Shown one piece after another: positions 33,443-42,091 of a DNA stretch of 64,000 nucleotides. Positions within the stretch are counted from its first letter, which is position 1, and each line of letters starts with the position of its first letter. The stretch spans positions 2,790,001-2,854,000 of the forward strand of contig NZ_CP010681.1 of assembly GCF_002407245.1 (NCBI RefSeq), read 5' to 3'. The stretch is from Phaeobacter piscinae (GTDB taxonomy: Bacteria > Pseudomonadota > Alphaproteobacteria > Rhodobacterales > Rhodobacteraceae). The notes beneath the pieces were generated by a model. That model did no database searches. It saw only the letters and a list, made by a program, of their open reading frames with translations, and was not told the DNA's origin. The position numbers were made by a program, and so were the translations under genes.

Positions 33443-35410
33443 ATGCAAGAGATGACACGCATTCTGGCCCTTATTGCCCTCATTTCCGCCACTCTGAGCG
33501 GCACCGCTGCCATGGCCGTGGACCTTGGTCGCGCGCTGGAGCTGATGCGCTCGGAAAAATGGAGCGAAGCCGGGCGGAGTGCCGGCCATGAAGCCACCGT
33601 CGCCCGCGATGTGATCGAATGGCACAGGCTGCGCGCAGGCATGGGATCGGCTTCCGATGTGATGGCGTTTCTGGCGCGGCGGTCGGACTGGCCGGGGCTG
33701 GCGCTGCTGCGGCGCAAGAATGAGCCGCAGATTGCCGAGGCCGGGCGTAAGACCATCCTTGCCTTCTACAAAGACACCCCTCCGCAGACGGCCGAAGGCG
33801 CGCTGAGCTATGGCCGCGCGCTGATCGCTGCCGGGCAGAAAGGCGAAGGCGAGGCAGAGCTGGTTCTGGCCTGGCGCACCATGCCCATGGGGTCAGTCAT
33901 TCAGGACGATTACCTGAAACGCCACGCCGAACTTCTGGCGCCGCATCACGCAGCACGGCTGGACCGGCTGTTGTGGGACGGTCACAAAGTCAGCGCGCGG
34001 CGCATGCTGCCACTGGTCAGCGCGGATCAGCGCAAATTGGCAGCGGCCCGTCTGGCGCTGCAAGACGCCGAGCCGGGCGTTGATGGCAAAATCGCTGCCG
34101 TCCCCGACGCGCTGAAGGATGACGCCGGCCTTGCCTATGACCGCTTTGCCTGGCGCGACCGCAAGCGGCGACAAGAGGATGCCATCACCCTGATGATGGA
34201 CCGCAGCACCTCGGCCAAGAAACTGGGCGAGCCGGCCAAATGGCTACGCCGTCGCCGGGATCTGGCGCGGCAGGATATGCGCGACGGCAATCACGAACGC
34301 GCCTATCAGCTGGCCGCGCATCACTTCGCGCCCGAGGACGCGGGCTATGGCTACTCCGATTGCGAATGGCTGGCCGGCTATATCGCCCTGCGCAAGCTGA
34401 ACGACCCGGAACTCGCTGCCTATCACTTTGAACGGTTCCTTGCCTCTGTCGAAAGCCCGATCTCAATCGGACGTGGCGGCTATTGGCTGGGTCAGGCCTA
34501 TGGTGCCCATGGCGATATTGAGAAAGCCCATGCCGCCTATGCCAAGGCTGCCGACTATCAGACATCCTTCTACGGGTTGCTGGCGGCAGAGGTTCTGGGC
34601 CGTCCCTTTGATCCAGACCTCATCACCCCGCCGCAGCTGCCTGACTGGCGCGCGGCTGGGTTTTTGAACTCCACGGTGGCGGAAGCCGGGCTGTTGCTAT
34701 TGCAGGCAGGCGATCTGCCGCTGGCGGAGCGCTTCCTTACCCATCTGGTGGAGGGGCTCGGCCCGATTGAAGCACGCCAGCTGGGGGAGATGGCCGTCGC
34801 CATGGAAGAGCCGCATCTGGCGGTGATGATTGCAAAACGCGCCGCTCAAAAGGGCGAAGAGCTGGAGGCGGCCTATTTCCCGCTGCATCCGGTCGCGCAG
34901 AGGGATTTACCGATGGCACGCGAAATGACCCTCGCCATTGCCCGGCGCGAAAGCGAATTCGACCCCATCGTGATCAGCCATGCGGGCGCGCGGGGGCTGA
35001 TGCAGGTGATGCCCGCCACCGCCAAGCTGGTCGCCTCAAACATGGGTATTCAGGCCAATCACACAACGGGACGGCTGATCTCCGACTGGTCCTACAACGC
35101 CCTTCTGGGCAGCAACTACCTTGCCGATCTGGCGGGTGATTTTAACGGCAATGTGGTGATGATGGCAGCAGGTTATAACGCAGGCCCGCATCGCCCCAAG
35201 GCTTGGATGGAGCGCTATGGCGATCCGCGTGACGGCACGCCGGGGATTGTCGACTGGATTGAACACATCCCCTTCAACGAGACGCGCAACTATGTGATGC
35301 GCGTCACGGAGAGCCTGCCTGTCTACCGCGCGCGCCTTGGCAAGACGCCGCTGCCGGTGCCCTTCTCGCAGGAGCTCGCTGGCTCAACCCTTGACGCGTT
35401 CGCGCCATAG
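33443..35410 (+). CDS. slt: Lytic transglycosylase (Slt70-like)
   Basis: A 655-aa periplasmic murein hydrolase. A signal peptide (MQEMTRILALIALISATLSG, cut after AMA) precedes a long alpha-superhelical domain, then the SLT domain with the catalytic Glu in IARRESEFDPIVISHAGARGLMQVMP and the later NALLGSNYLADL and AGYNAGPHR motifs. It cleaves glycan strands to 1,6-anhydroMurNAc products during wall turnover. The ATG at 33443 (GGAA upstream) is one of two close candidates. The last 27 nt overlap the convergent EamA-family gene. Confidence 0.93.
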   Translation: MQEMTRILALIALISATLSGTAAMAVDLGRALELMRSEKWSEAGRSAGHEATVARDVIEWHRLRAGMGSASDVMAFLARRSDWPGLALLRRKNEPQIAEAGRKTILAFYKDTPPQTAEGALSYGRALIAAGQKGEGEAELVLAWRTMPMGSVIQDDYLKRHAELLAPHHAARLDRLLWDGHKVSARRMLPLVSADQRKLAAARLALQDAEPGVDGKIAAVPDALKDDAGLAYDRFAWRDRKRRQEDAITLMMDRSTSAKKLGEPAKWLRRRRDLARQDMRDGNHERAYQLAAHHFAPEDAGYGYSDCEWLAGYIALRKLNDPELAAYHFERFLASVESPISIGRGGYWLGQAYGAHGDIEKAHAAYAKAADYQTSFYGLLAAEVLGRPFDPDLITPPQLPDWRAAGFLNSTVAEAGLLLLQAGDLPLAERFLTHLVEGLGPIEARQLGEMAVAMEEPHLAVMIAKRAAQKGEELEAAYFPLHPVAQRDLPMAREMTLAIARRESEFDPIVISHAGARGLMQVMPATAKLVASNMGIQANHTTGRLISDWSYNALLGSNYLADLAGDFNGNVVMMAAGYNAGPHRPKAWMERYGDPRDGTPGIVDWIEHIPFNETRNYVMRVTESLPVYRARLGKTPLPVPFSQELAGSTLDAFAP

Positions 35411-36310
35411 GGTGAACAGGCCGGCCGCCACGATGATGGACGCACCGATGGCGACATTGGTGCGGATCACCTCGCCGAAAACAATCACCCCAAGCGCCGC
35501 GGCCCAGATCAGGTGGAAATAGGCAAAGGGCTGCACTGCGCTGGCCTCGGCCATCTCGTAGCATTTGATCAGCAGCCAATGCCCGATCACCCCGGTGACG
35601 CACAGGATCGCCATCCACATCCAGTCGCCCTGGCTCATCGGCTCCCAATGCCACATCCCCACAAGGGTCATCGCCACCATGCCCGCAACACCGGTCCAGA
35701 AGAAACTGGTCGCCGTGCTGTCACGCCGCGCCGCATAGCGGGTGATCAGACCATAAAGCGCAAACATCAGCGCCGAGATGAACGGGATGATCGCCAGCGG
35801 ATCAAAGACGCCGATACCGGGTTGCAGGATGATCAGCACGCCAATCAGCCCCACTGAAATCGCCGCCCACCGCCGCCATCCCACCTGCTCCCCCAGCACC
35901 GGCCCGCTGAGAGCCGCCACCAAGAGCGGATAGCAGATGAAGACCGCGACGCTTTCGACCAGTCCCAGCACGGTAAAGGCATAGACGGCAACGCAGATTT
36001 CCGCGACCAGCAGCACCCCACGAAAGATCTGCAACCCCAGCTGGTCGGTGCGGGCTGTGGCACGAATACCCCCCGGCGCGCGCGCCGCAAGCGCGATCAC
36101 AAACAGCGCAAAGAACCAGTAACGCACCATGATCACCATGAAGGTGTTGTACTGTCCCGCCAAATGCCGCGAGATGCCATCCTGCATGGCAAAGACCACC
36201 GTTGCAGCAATCATCAAAAGCACACCGGCGGTGACGTTGTTCTTCTGGGTGATCGGCGTGATCCGGGGCGGATGAGGCTCCAGGATCTTCGCATCGGGGC
36301 GCATGGTCAT
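35384..36310 (-). CDS. EamA/DMT-family transporter
   Basis: A 308-aa membrane protein with ten predicted hydrophobic segments in two EamA repeats; the second contains AEASAVQPFAYFHLIWAAALG and a final VIFGE-type motif (GVIVFGEVIRTN). Such drug/metabolite transporters export or import small metabolites; the substrate is not readable. It is coupled to mnmD (ATGA overlap at 36307-36310), although a functional link with tRNA modification is not obvious. Its 3' end overlaps slt by 27 nt on the other strand. Confidence 0.87.
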   Translation of the reverse strand: MTMRPDAKILEPHPPRITPITQKNNVTAGVLLMIAATVVFAMQDGISRHLAGQYNTFMVIMVRYWFFALFVIALAARAPGGIRATARTDQLGLQIFRGVLLVAEICVAVYAFTVLGLVESVAVFICYPLLVAALSGPVLGEQVGWRRWAAISVGLIGVLIILQPGIGVFDPLAIIPFISALMFALYGLITRYAARRDSTATSFFWTGVAGMVAMTLVGMWHWEPMSQGDWMWMAILCVTGVIGHWLLIKCYEMAEASAVQPFAYFHLIWAAALGVIVFGEVIRTNVAIGASIIVAAGLFTLWRERVKG

Positions 36311-37005
36311 CGCAATTGTGCCTTTGTCATATGCCGCTTGCGCCCGAAACCGGGCGTGCGGGAAACCTCAAATCCGGCGGCCTCCAACCCGCGGCGGACA
36401 AATCCTGCCGCCGTATAGGTCGCCGCGCTGCCGCCGGTCGCGGTGTGGCGGGCGACCTCGTCCAGCAGGTCCTCCTGCCACAGCTCCGGGTTCTTGGCCG
36501 GTGAAAACCCATCCAGAAACCAGGCATCCGCCTTGCCTGTCCAGTCCAGCAGCGACACGCGGGCGTCGCCGGTGATGACATTGACGCGCAAATTGCCCAG
36601 ATCGCACGCCCCGGCGCCCTCCCAGACCGCAAGAAACCGTTCGGCCCAGGGCGCCACCTCTGAAAAGGCCTCCAGCGCGCGGGCCATATCCTCCACCGCC
36701 ATCGGGAAGGCCTCGAAACTGGTGAAATGCAGCACCGATGGTGCGGCGCAGCCCTCCTGCGCCGTCTCCCAGGCGCGCCAGGCCGCCAGCAGGTTCAGAC
36801 CGGTGCCAAAGCCCAGTTCAGCAATGTGGAAATCGGCCCCTGTCTCTGCGGCGCGGGCAAAGCGGGTGGCCAGATCATTGCCTCCCAGAAACACATGCTC
36901 CGTCTCGGCCAGCCCATCGTGGATGGAGAAATAGGGGTCGTCGAACTGATCGGATACCGGAATGCTGCCATCCCGCCAGCTGAGCCGCGCCTGCTGGTCT
37001 GCCAT
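36307..37005 (-). CDS. mnmD: tRNA 5-methylaminomethyl-2-thiouridine methyltransferase (MnmD/MnmC methyltransferase part)
   Basis: A 232-aa SAM-dependent enzyme. SDQFDDPYFSIHDGLAETEHVFLGGN opens the protein as in MnmC N-terminal domains, the SAM loop is ELGFGTGLNLLAAW, and DAWFLDGFSPAKNPELW is the family's catalytic signature. It methylates nm5s2U to mnm5s2U at the wobble base of tRNA. E. coli fuses this to an FAD domain; here the matching FAD protein is a separate divergent gene 58 nt away. AGGGGAT precedes the ATG. Confidence 0.92.
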   Translation of the reverse strand: MADQQARLSWRDGSIPVSDQFDDPYFSIHDGLAETEHVFLGGNDLATRFARAAETGADFHIAELGFGTGLNLLAAWRAWETAQEGCAAPSVLHFTSFEAFPMAVEDMARALEAFSEVAPWAERFLAVWEGAGACDLGNLRVNVITGDARVSLLDWTGKADAWFLDGFSPAKNPELWQEDLLDEVARHTATGGSAATYTAAGFVRRGLEAAGFEVSRTPGFGRKRHMTKAQLR

Positions 37006-37063
37006 GCTATTATCCCCTAAATGATGCGGTGGAACGGCGCGACACTGGCGAAAGGGTGCGAAA

Positions 37064-38131
37064 ATGGCAATGGCAGATATCACCGTCCGGGGCGCCGGGA
37101 TCTTTGGGCTGTCCATCGCCTGGACCTGTGCGCGACGCGGCGCATCGGTGCAGGTGATTGATCCCTTTGGGGCGGGCGCCGGCTCCAGCGGCGGGCTGGT
37201 CGGCGCGCTGGCCCCGCATGTGCCGGAGAACTGGAACCCAAAGAAGCAGTACCAGTTGGAAAGCCTGCTGATGGCCAACGCGTTCTGGGCCGAGGTTGAG
37301 GCCACCGGCGGGGTCTCTCCCGGTTACGGTCGCACCGGACGGCTGCAACCGATCCAGGATCAGCGCGTGTTGGATCTGGCCCGCGCCCGCGAAGGGACTG
37401 CGCAGACCTACTGGAAGGGCGAGGCCGAATGGCGCGTTTGCCCGGTCGCTGAGATGGGGCCATGGGTGCCGCCCAGCGCCACCGGTTTTGTCATTCACGA
37501 CACGCTGAGCGCCCGGATGCATCCCCGCCGCGCCTGTGCTGCGCTGGTGGCAGGGCTGGCGGTCATGGGGATCACGGTGCAGGCAGAGGCGCCCGATCAG
37601 GGGCTGGTGGTCCATGCCAAGGGCTATGCCGGATTGCTGGAGCTGAACCGGATGCTGGCAGGTCCCGACGGCCCGGCGGCAGGCAAGATAGTGGGCAATG
37701 GGGTGAAGGGTCAGGCCGCACTCCTGCGCTTTGCCGAAGGCCCGGGGGTGCCACAGCTATATGCCGATGGGCTGCACATCATTCCCCATGCGGATGGGAC
37801 ATTGGCAATTGGCTCCACCAGCGAGCGGGAGTTTGATGATCCCAGCGGCACCGATGCGCAGCTTGACGAGGTGATCGACCGGGCGCGGGCTGCGCTGCCG
37901 GTGCTGCACGGGGCTGAGGTGATCGAACGTTGGGCTGGGGTGCGGCCCCGTGCCCGCTCCCGCGCGCCGATGCTGGGAGGCTGGCCGGATCGGCGCGGTC
38001 ATTTCATTGCCAACGGTGGTTTCAAGATCGGCTTTGGCATGGCGCCCAAGGTGGCCGAGACCATGGCCGATCTTCTGCTGGACGGGCAGGATGATATCCC
38101 CGAAGGTTTCCGGGTCGAAGATAACTTCTGA
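37064..38131 (+). CDS. FAD-dependent oxidoreductase, probable stand-alone MnmC oxidase part
   Basis: A 355-aa DAO-type flavoprotein. A dinucleotide-binding start (ITVRGAGIFGLSIAW), SSGGLVGALAPHVPENWNPKKQ, and C-terminal GVRPRARSRAPMLGGW plus ANGGFKIGFGMAPKVAE fit the FAD domain of MnmC, which removes the carboxymethyl group from cmnm5s2U. Divergent position 58 nt from mnmD strongly supports that role. The fused enzyme of enterobacteria would thus be two genes here. A glycine/D-amino-acid oxidase is the alternative. AAAGGG stands 7 nt before the ATG. Confidence 0.8.
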   Translation: MAMADITVRGAGIFGLSIAWTCARRGASVQVIDPFGAGAGSSGGLVGALAPHVPENWNPKKQYQLESLLMANAFWAEVEATGGVSPGYGRTGRLQPIQDQRVLDLARAREGTAQTYWKGEAEWRVCPVAEMGPWVPPSATGFVIHDTLSARMHPRRACAALVAGLAVMGITVQAEAPDQGLVVHAKGYAGLLELNRMLAGPDGPAAGKIVGNGVKGQAALLRFAEGPGVPQLYADGLHIIPHADGTLAIGSTSEREFDDPSGTDAQLDEVIDRARAALPVLHGAEVIERWAGVRPRARSRAPMLGGWPDRRGHFIANGGFKIGFGMAPKVAETMADLLLDGQDDIPEGFRVEDNF

Positions 38132-38154
38132 ATGACAGGCGGGGGGGCAGAGAG

Positions 38155-38571
38155 ATGATCGCCTATATCACCATCGGCACCAATGACATGACCCGCGCCC
38201 GGGCGTTCTACACCGCGTTCCTGCCGGCACTTGGCTATGATTTCAGCGAAGGGTCCGACGGTCTCAGCTTTGCCCTGCCGGTGGCGGAGGGAGAGGTTCC
38301 GACCGCGCCGGATGTCTATGTCAAACATCCGTTTGACGGCGCGCCCGCTGCGGCGGGCAATGGGGTAATGGTGGCCTTTCAGGCCGACACTCATGCGCAG
38401 GTGCGCGCCCTGCATGCCGCCGCAGTGGCGGCAGGGGGAACGGATGAGGGCGCACCGGGGTTTCGTGCGGCTTATAGTGCGGGGTTCTACGTGGGTTATC
38501 TGCGTGACCCGCAGGGCAATAAGATTGCACTTTTCTCCAGTAACCCGGATGAGCCGAGCCGCGACGGCTAG
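38155..38571 (+). CDS. VOC-family (glyoxalase/bleomycin-resistance fold) protein
   Basis: A 138-aa metal-dependent-fold protein with two betaalphabetabetabeta modules: MIAYITIGTNDMTRARAFYTAFLPALGY at the start and YVGYLRDPQGNKIALF near the end, both typical of VOC proteins. It lies 23 nt after the MnmC-type flavoprotein, probably in the same transcript. The exact reaction (glyoxalase, dioxygenase or binding protein) cannot be told. Confidence 0.85.
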   Translation: MIAYITIGTNDMTRARAFYTAFLPALGYDFSEGSDGLSFALPVAEGEVPTAPDVYVKHPFDGAPAAAGNGVMVAFQADTHAQVRALHAAAVAAGGTDEGAPGFRAAYSAGFYVGYLRDPQGNKIALFSSNPDEPSRDG

Positions 38572-38599
38572 CCCGACACCTCGCATCAGGCAGCAAAAA

Positions 38600-38626
38600 A
38601 CCCGGAGCGATCAGCTCGCACCGGGT
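38600..38626 (-). terminator. Terminator of the FMN reductase gene (leftward)
   Basis: ACCCGG / CCGGGT arms enclose an inner GAGC/GCTC pair. On the minus strand the hairpin runs into a T-tract (AAAAAA at 38595-38600 on the plus strand). It lies between convergent genes and may also slow rightward transcripts. Confidence 0.7.
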
Positions 38627-38646
38627 CTGCTGGATCTTCGTCTGAC

Positions 38647-39189
38647 TTAGCGCGCGATTTCGGCCCGCAGCGCAGTCATCAGTGCCTCAAGCGTTTCAGT
38701 GTAGAGATCACTCAGCAGTCGGCCGCCTTCGTCGAACTCAGAATAAGAGGCCGCCAGATGCACCTGCGGCGCGGTCAGGACACGGGGCTGGAAGGGCACC
38801 AAGAATGTGCGCAGCAGCATCTGGGATTTCTCGCCGCCGGCGCGACCCGCAGCGGCGGACATGATGGCGACGGGTTTGTTTTGCCAAGGTTTATTGCTGG
38901 TGCGGCTGACCCAATCGAGAGCGTTTTTCAACACACCTGACGGCGCGCCATTGTATTCCGGGGTGGAGATAATCACCGCATCCGCCGCCCCGATCTGATC
39001 GGCAAGTGTTTGAACCGCAGCGGGAATGCCATTCGCCTGTTCGTCATCGCCGTCATACAGTGGCAGGTTGAGATCGGCCTCGCTCACCTCGGCGGGCCCA
39101 AACAGACGCACCGCTTCGGCAAGCAGTTTGCGATTGGTGGCCCCAGCGCGCAGCGAGCCGGAGATGGTGAGAATTTTAGGGTCGGACAT
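38647..39189 (-). CDS. NAD(P)H-dependent FMN reductase (flavodoxin-like)
   Basis: A 180-aa flavodoxin-fold enzyme. KILTISGSLRAGATNRKLL contains the FMN phosphate-binding GSLRxxSxN-type loop, and STPEYNGAPSGVLKNALDWVSR is the second family signature. It reduces FMN, quinones or azo compounds with NAD(P)H. It is a single gene between two hairpins; upstream sequence has no clear operator. Confidence 0.9.
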   Translation of the reverse strand: MSDPKILTISGSLRAGATNRKLLAEAVRLFGPAEVSEADLNLPLYDGDDEQANGIPAAVQTLADQIGAADAVIISTPEYNGAPSGVLKNALDWVSRTSNKPWQNKPVAIMSAAAGRAGGEKSQMLLRTFLVPFQPRVLTAPQVHLAASYSEFDEGGRLLSDLYTETLEALMTALRAEIAR

Positions 39190-39337
39190 GGAAGGAGGCC
39201 TCTTTCGGTTGGCAATGTTTGTCTGGCCCCAACCTATTCCGCTTCAGCCGCAAGAAAAGCCCAAACCCTGCGCAACCGATGTGCATAAGTTCACAATGCG
39301 CACATGCCAGCGTCAAAACTGCACATTTTTGCACAAA

Positions 39338-39365
39338 AAAGACCGCACCCTTCAGCGCGGTCTTT
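39338..39365 (-). terminator. Terminator of the OmpA-like lipoprotein gene
   Basis: A perfect 9-bp stem AAAGACCGC / GCGGTCTTT with a 10-nt loop; on the minus strand it ends in a T-tract (plus-strand AAAAAA at 39335-39340). Confidence 0.85.
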
Positions 39366-39398
39366 CTGAGTGTCGCGGCTATTTCGCCGATCTCGGGA

Positions 39399-40058
39399 TC
39401 AGGCGCCCTGTGGGATCACCACGATTTCGACGCGGCGGTTGCGGGCCTTGCCCTCGGCAGTGAGGTTGGAGGCCACCGGCTGGCTCTCACCGCGGCCAAT
39501 GATCTGCACGCGGTTGTAGGGCACACCGCCGGCCTGGATCTGATCGGCGACCGCATTGGCGCGGCGCTCGGACAGGCCTTGGTTGTAGCCCGCGTCGCCA
39601 TCACTGTCGGTGTGACCGATCACCTGCACCTGGCTGTTGGGGTAGCGCACCAGGCTACTGGCCACCTTGTTTAGGTCGGAGCGCACCGCAGGCGAAATCG
39701 CCGCGCTGTCGGTGGCGAAGGTCAAATCATTGGGCAGCGACACGATCAGGCGGTCGCCAGTGTTGACGATGGAAATACCGTCGTTGGAGATCGACTGGCG
39801 CAGCTCCCGTTCCTGTGCGTCCAGCTGGTTGCCAATCACGCTGCCGGCCGCAGCCCCGACCAGCGCACCGGTGACGGCGCCCAGCCCCCGGTCGGAATCA
39901 TTGGTCGCTGCGCCAACGCCCGCCCCGATCAGGCCGCCAATCAACGCGCCGTTCTGGGTTTTGCTGCCAGGGGTTCCGATGGTTGCGGGATCGGTACAGG
40001 CGGTCAGGCCAAGGCCAGCGGCCACAATGGCGGCGGTGGTAAGTTTCATCTGCATCAT
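39399..40058 (-). CDS. OmpA-family outer-membrane lipoprotein (YiaD-like)
   Basis: A 219-aa lipoprotein. Lipobox LTAC gives a lipidated Cys after a short signal peptide. A glycine-zipper segment follows (GALIGGLIGAGVGAATN and GALVGAAAGSVIG). The C-terminal OmpA domain binds peptidoglycan (VQVIGHTDSDGDAGYNQGLSERRA...RVEIVV). It likely tethers the outer membrane to the wall. Start is one of three clustered ATGs (40058, 40055, 40049); AAGG upstream favours the first. Confidence 0.92.
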   Translation of the reverse strand: MMQMKLTTAAIVAAGLGLTACTDPATIGTPGSKTQNGALIGGLIGAGVGAATNDSDRGLGAVTGALVGAAAGSVIGNQLDAQERELRQSISNDGISIVNTGDRLIVSLPNDLTFATDSAAISPAVRSDLNKVASSLVRYPNSQVQVIGHTDSDGDAGYNQGLSERRANAVADQIQAGGVPYNRVQIIGRGESQPVASNLTAEGKARNRRVEIVVIPQGA

Positions 40059-40183
40059 CAAAATCTGCCTTTTGCTTGCTCAATCCGGGCAGCGCCCGTG
40101 CATCCGGTAGAATATCGTGCTGCGGCGCTGCCATCACAAGGTAACGCCCTTTTGCCTCGGCGAAAACCTGCCCAATTTCCGCT

Positions 40184-40891
40184 TTAGATTGAAGGGACCT
40201 GGTCCTCGTCGCCGCTGACACCGCCCTCCTGTTCCATCCAGAGTTTGCGCAGCAGATCTGCCTCGCCGACGAAGCTGTCCTCCAGCAGATCGGCGCAGAG
40301 CATCCGGTCGGTGCGAAAGTGACGAAAGCCGCCCCGCAACTCGCACCAGGCGGCCAATAAAGTGGTTTCGACATTGTAGATCAGCGCCAGCGGGCGCAGG
40401 ATCCGCTGGGTCTCACCACTGTCCGGACCAAGATAGGTGAGCCGCAGTTTGCGGCTTTCGCGGACGGCCTGACGCAGCAGCCCCTTGGAGACGCAGCCAA
40501 GTTCGGGATCATCTGGCGGGGCGCCCCCCCAGGGGGCCACTTGCAGCCGATCCCCCGGTGAGCGGCATTCCATCACTTTGCGGCAGACCCTTATGGCGGC
40601 CTCCTGCAGGGCGCCATCCCCGGTGCGGATCAGCATCGACAGCCCCACATAAAGCGCCTCCAGCTCTTCATCGTCAAAGTTGAGCGGCGGCAGGTCATAG
40701 CCTTTGCGCAGCATATATCCGATGCCTGCCTCCCCCTCGATCGGGGTGCGCATGCCTTGAAGTGCGGCGATATCGCGGTAGACGGTCCGCTTGGAGACCT
40801 CAAGCTTCTCCGCCAGATCCTCCGCCCGGATCGGGGCGCTGGCGGCGCGCAGGATCTGGATGACTTCGAACAGGCGACCGGTGCGTTCCAT
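40184..40891 (-). CDS. YafY-type helix-turn-helix regulator with WYL domain
   Basis: A 235-aa DeoR-like regulator. An N-terminal HTH_11 domain is seen in APIRAEDLAEKLEVSKRTVYRDIAALQGM, and a WYL-type ligand domain follows (RESRKLRLTYLGPDSGETQRILRPLALIYN; the W-Y-L core reads LTYL/LAAWCELRGGFRHFRTDRM). It is divergent from a 94-aa gene; the 103-nt gap holds four TGACA/TGTCA half-sites, suggesting it controls both. TGGAGA precedes the ATG. The ligand is unknown. Confidence 0.9.
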   Translation of the reverse strand: MERTGRLFEVIQILRAASAPIRAEDLAEKLEVSKRTVYRDIAALQGMRTPIEGEAGIGYMLRKGYDLPPLNFDDEELEALYVGLSMLIRTGDGALQEAAIRVCRKVMECRSPGDRLQVAPWGGAPPDDPELGCVSKGLLRQAVRESRKLRLTYLGPDSGETQRILRPLALIYNVETTLLAAWCELRGGFRHFRTDRMLCADLLEDSFVGEADLLRKLWMEQEGGVSGDEDQVPSI

Positions 40892-40903
40892 GGGTTTTCT
40901 CCA

Positions 40904-40953
40904 CTGACAGGCTGCTGACATCTTAGCACGCCCCGCTGACAAAGCGTGTCAGC
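40904..40953. promoter_or_regulatory. Cluster of TGACA half-sites, probable YafY-regulator operator
   Basis: Between the divergent genes are CTGACA (40904), GCTGACA (40914) and the dyad GCTGACA-AAGCG-TGTCAGC (40935-40953). The last is a perfect 7-bp inverted repeat. Repeated half-sites in this gap fit an operator for the adjacent WYL regulator. Confidence 0.55.
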
Positions 40954-40994
40954 AGCGTTGTGGTTTTCTCGTTTCAGACAGAAGGAGAGAAACC

Positions 40995-41279
40995 ATGTTG
41001 ACCTATGACTGGATTGTTCTGATCACGCTGGGCAAGGACAAATGGGAGGCACAGCGCCGGTTTCCCAAATCTTACGAATTGGAGCGAGACGCCGCACAGA
41101 TCCGGGGGGCGGCTGAGGAAGCCGCCAAAGCCGCAGCGCGCGCAGAGGCAGAACCGGTGTCGACCGCCAAACGCCCCGGACTGCTGCGGCGCCTGTTTGC
41201 GCGGCGCGCGGATCAGGGCGCGGCGGGTGCGGATCAGGCCGCGCCGTCCTGCTGCCCCTCATCGCGCGCCGCCTCATAG
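40995..41279 (+). CDS. Small protein of unknown function
   Basis: A 94-aa ORF with a good GAAGGAG ribosome site 7 nt before its ATG. The N-terminus has a short hydrophobic stretch (YDWIVLITLG), then a helical Ala/Glu/Arg region that could form a coiled coil (residues ~28-55), and a basic C-terminus ending in a Cys pair. I recognise no family. It is divergent from the YafY-type regulator and preceded by the TGACA half-sites, so it is probably that regulator's target. Its last 46 nt overlap the convergent ada/ogt-like gene, which makes the exact C-terminus plausible but less conserved. Confidence 0.6.
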   Translation: MLTYDWIVLITLGKDKWEAQRRFPKSYELERDAAQIRGAAEEAAKAAARAEAEPVSTAKRPGLLRRLFARRADQGAAGADQAAPSCCPSSRAAS

Positions 41280-42091
41280 GCCAGCATCGCGCGTTTGACC
41301 GGCAGACCCCAGTGATAGCCACCAAGGGCGCCGGATTTGCGCAGCGCACGGTGGCAGGGAATCAGCCAGCTGACCGGGTTGCGCCCCACCGCCGTGCCGA
41401 CGGCGCGCACCGCACGGGGCGCGCCGATGGCGTGGGCAATCTCGGAATAGGTGGTGACCTGCCCCGAGGGGATGCGCAACAGCGCCTCCCAGACCTTGAT
41501 CTGCAAGGGCGCGCCAATCATATGCAGCGCGGCCTCGCCCCGCTGATCAAAGATCGCCTCCACCATCGCGCGCAGGGCCATCGGATCCTCGACAAAATCG
41601 GCATCGGGCCAGCGGCTGCGCATATCGGCCATGGTCGGCTCCGCCCCGGTTTCTGCGGCAAAGCCCATACCACAGATCCCCTTCTCCGTGCCCATCACCA
41701 GGACCAGTCCGAACGGGCTGTCAAACCAGCCCCAGAGGATGCGCAGACCGGCCCCCTTGCGGGCGTATTCACCGGGGCTCATCGCCTCCCAGCGCAGGAA
41801 CAGATCATGCAGACGGCCACTGCCGGAAAGACCAACCGCATGGGCCGCCTCCAGCGTGGTGAAATGCTCCTGCAACAGGGTCTTGGCATGGCCAAGGCGC
41901 AGATACTGCTGGTAGCGCTTGGGGGAGACGCCGACCCAGGCCGAGAACAGGCGTTGAAAATGCGCCGGGCTCATATCCATGGCGGCGGCCAGTTCGGCCA
42001 GGGTCAAAGCCTCGCCGCCCTCGTCAATCAGCTCAATCGCGCGGCGCATGACACCGTAGTGATAGCTCTGTTCGCGTGCCTGCATGTTCAT
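41234..42091 (-). CDS. AraC-domain methylated-DNA--protein-cysteine methyltransferase
   Basis: A 285-aa fusion of an AraC-type HTH (LTLAELAAAMDMSPAHFQRLFSAWVGVSPKRYQQYLRLGHAK) and an MGMT domain with the alkyl-acceptor Cys in WLIPCHRALRKSGALGGYHWG. It removes O6-methyl from guanine by suicide transfer. Unlike E. coli Ada it lacks the N-terminal zinc/phosphotriester-sensing domain, so methylation-switched activation of the Ada type is unlikely. A strong GGGAGGGG ribosome site precedes the ATG. It overlaps the convergent 94-aa gene by 46 nt. Confidence 0.9.
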   Translation of the reverse strand: MNMQAREQSYHYGVMRRAIELIDEGGEALTLAELAAAMDMSPAHFQRLFSAWVGVSPKRYQQYLRLGHAKTLLQEHFTTLEAAHAVGLSGSGRLHDLFLRWEAMSPGEYARKGAGLRILWGWFDSPFGLVLVMGTEKGICGMGFAAETGAEPTMADMRSRWPDADFVEDPMALRAMVEAIFDQRGEAALHMIGAPLQIKVWEALLRIPSGQVTTYSEIAHAIGAPRAVRAVGTAVGRNPVSWLIPCHRALRKSGALGGYHWGLPVKRAMLAYEAARDEGQQDGAA

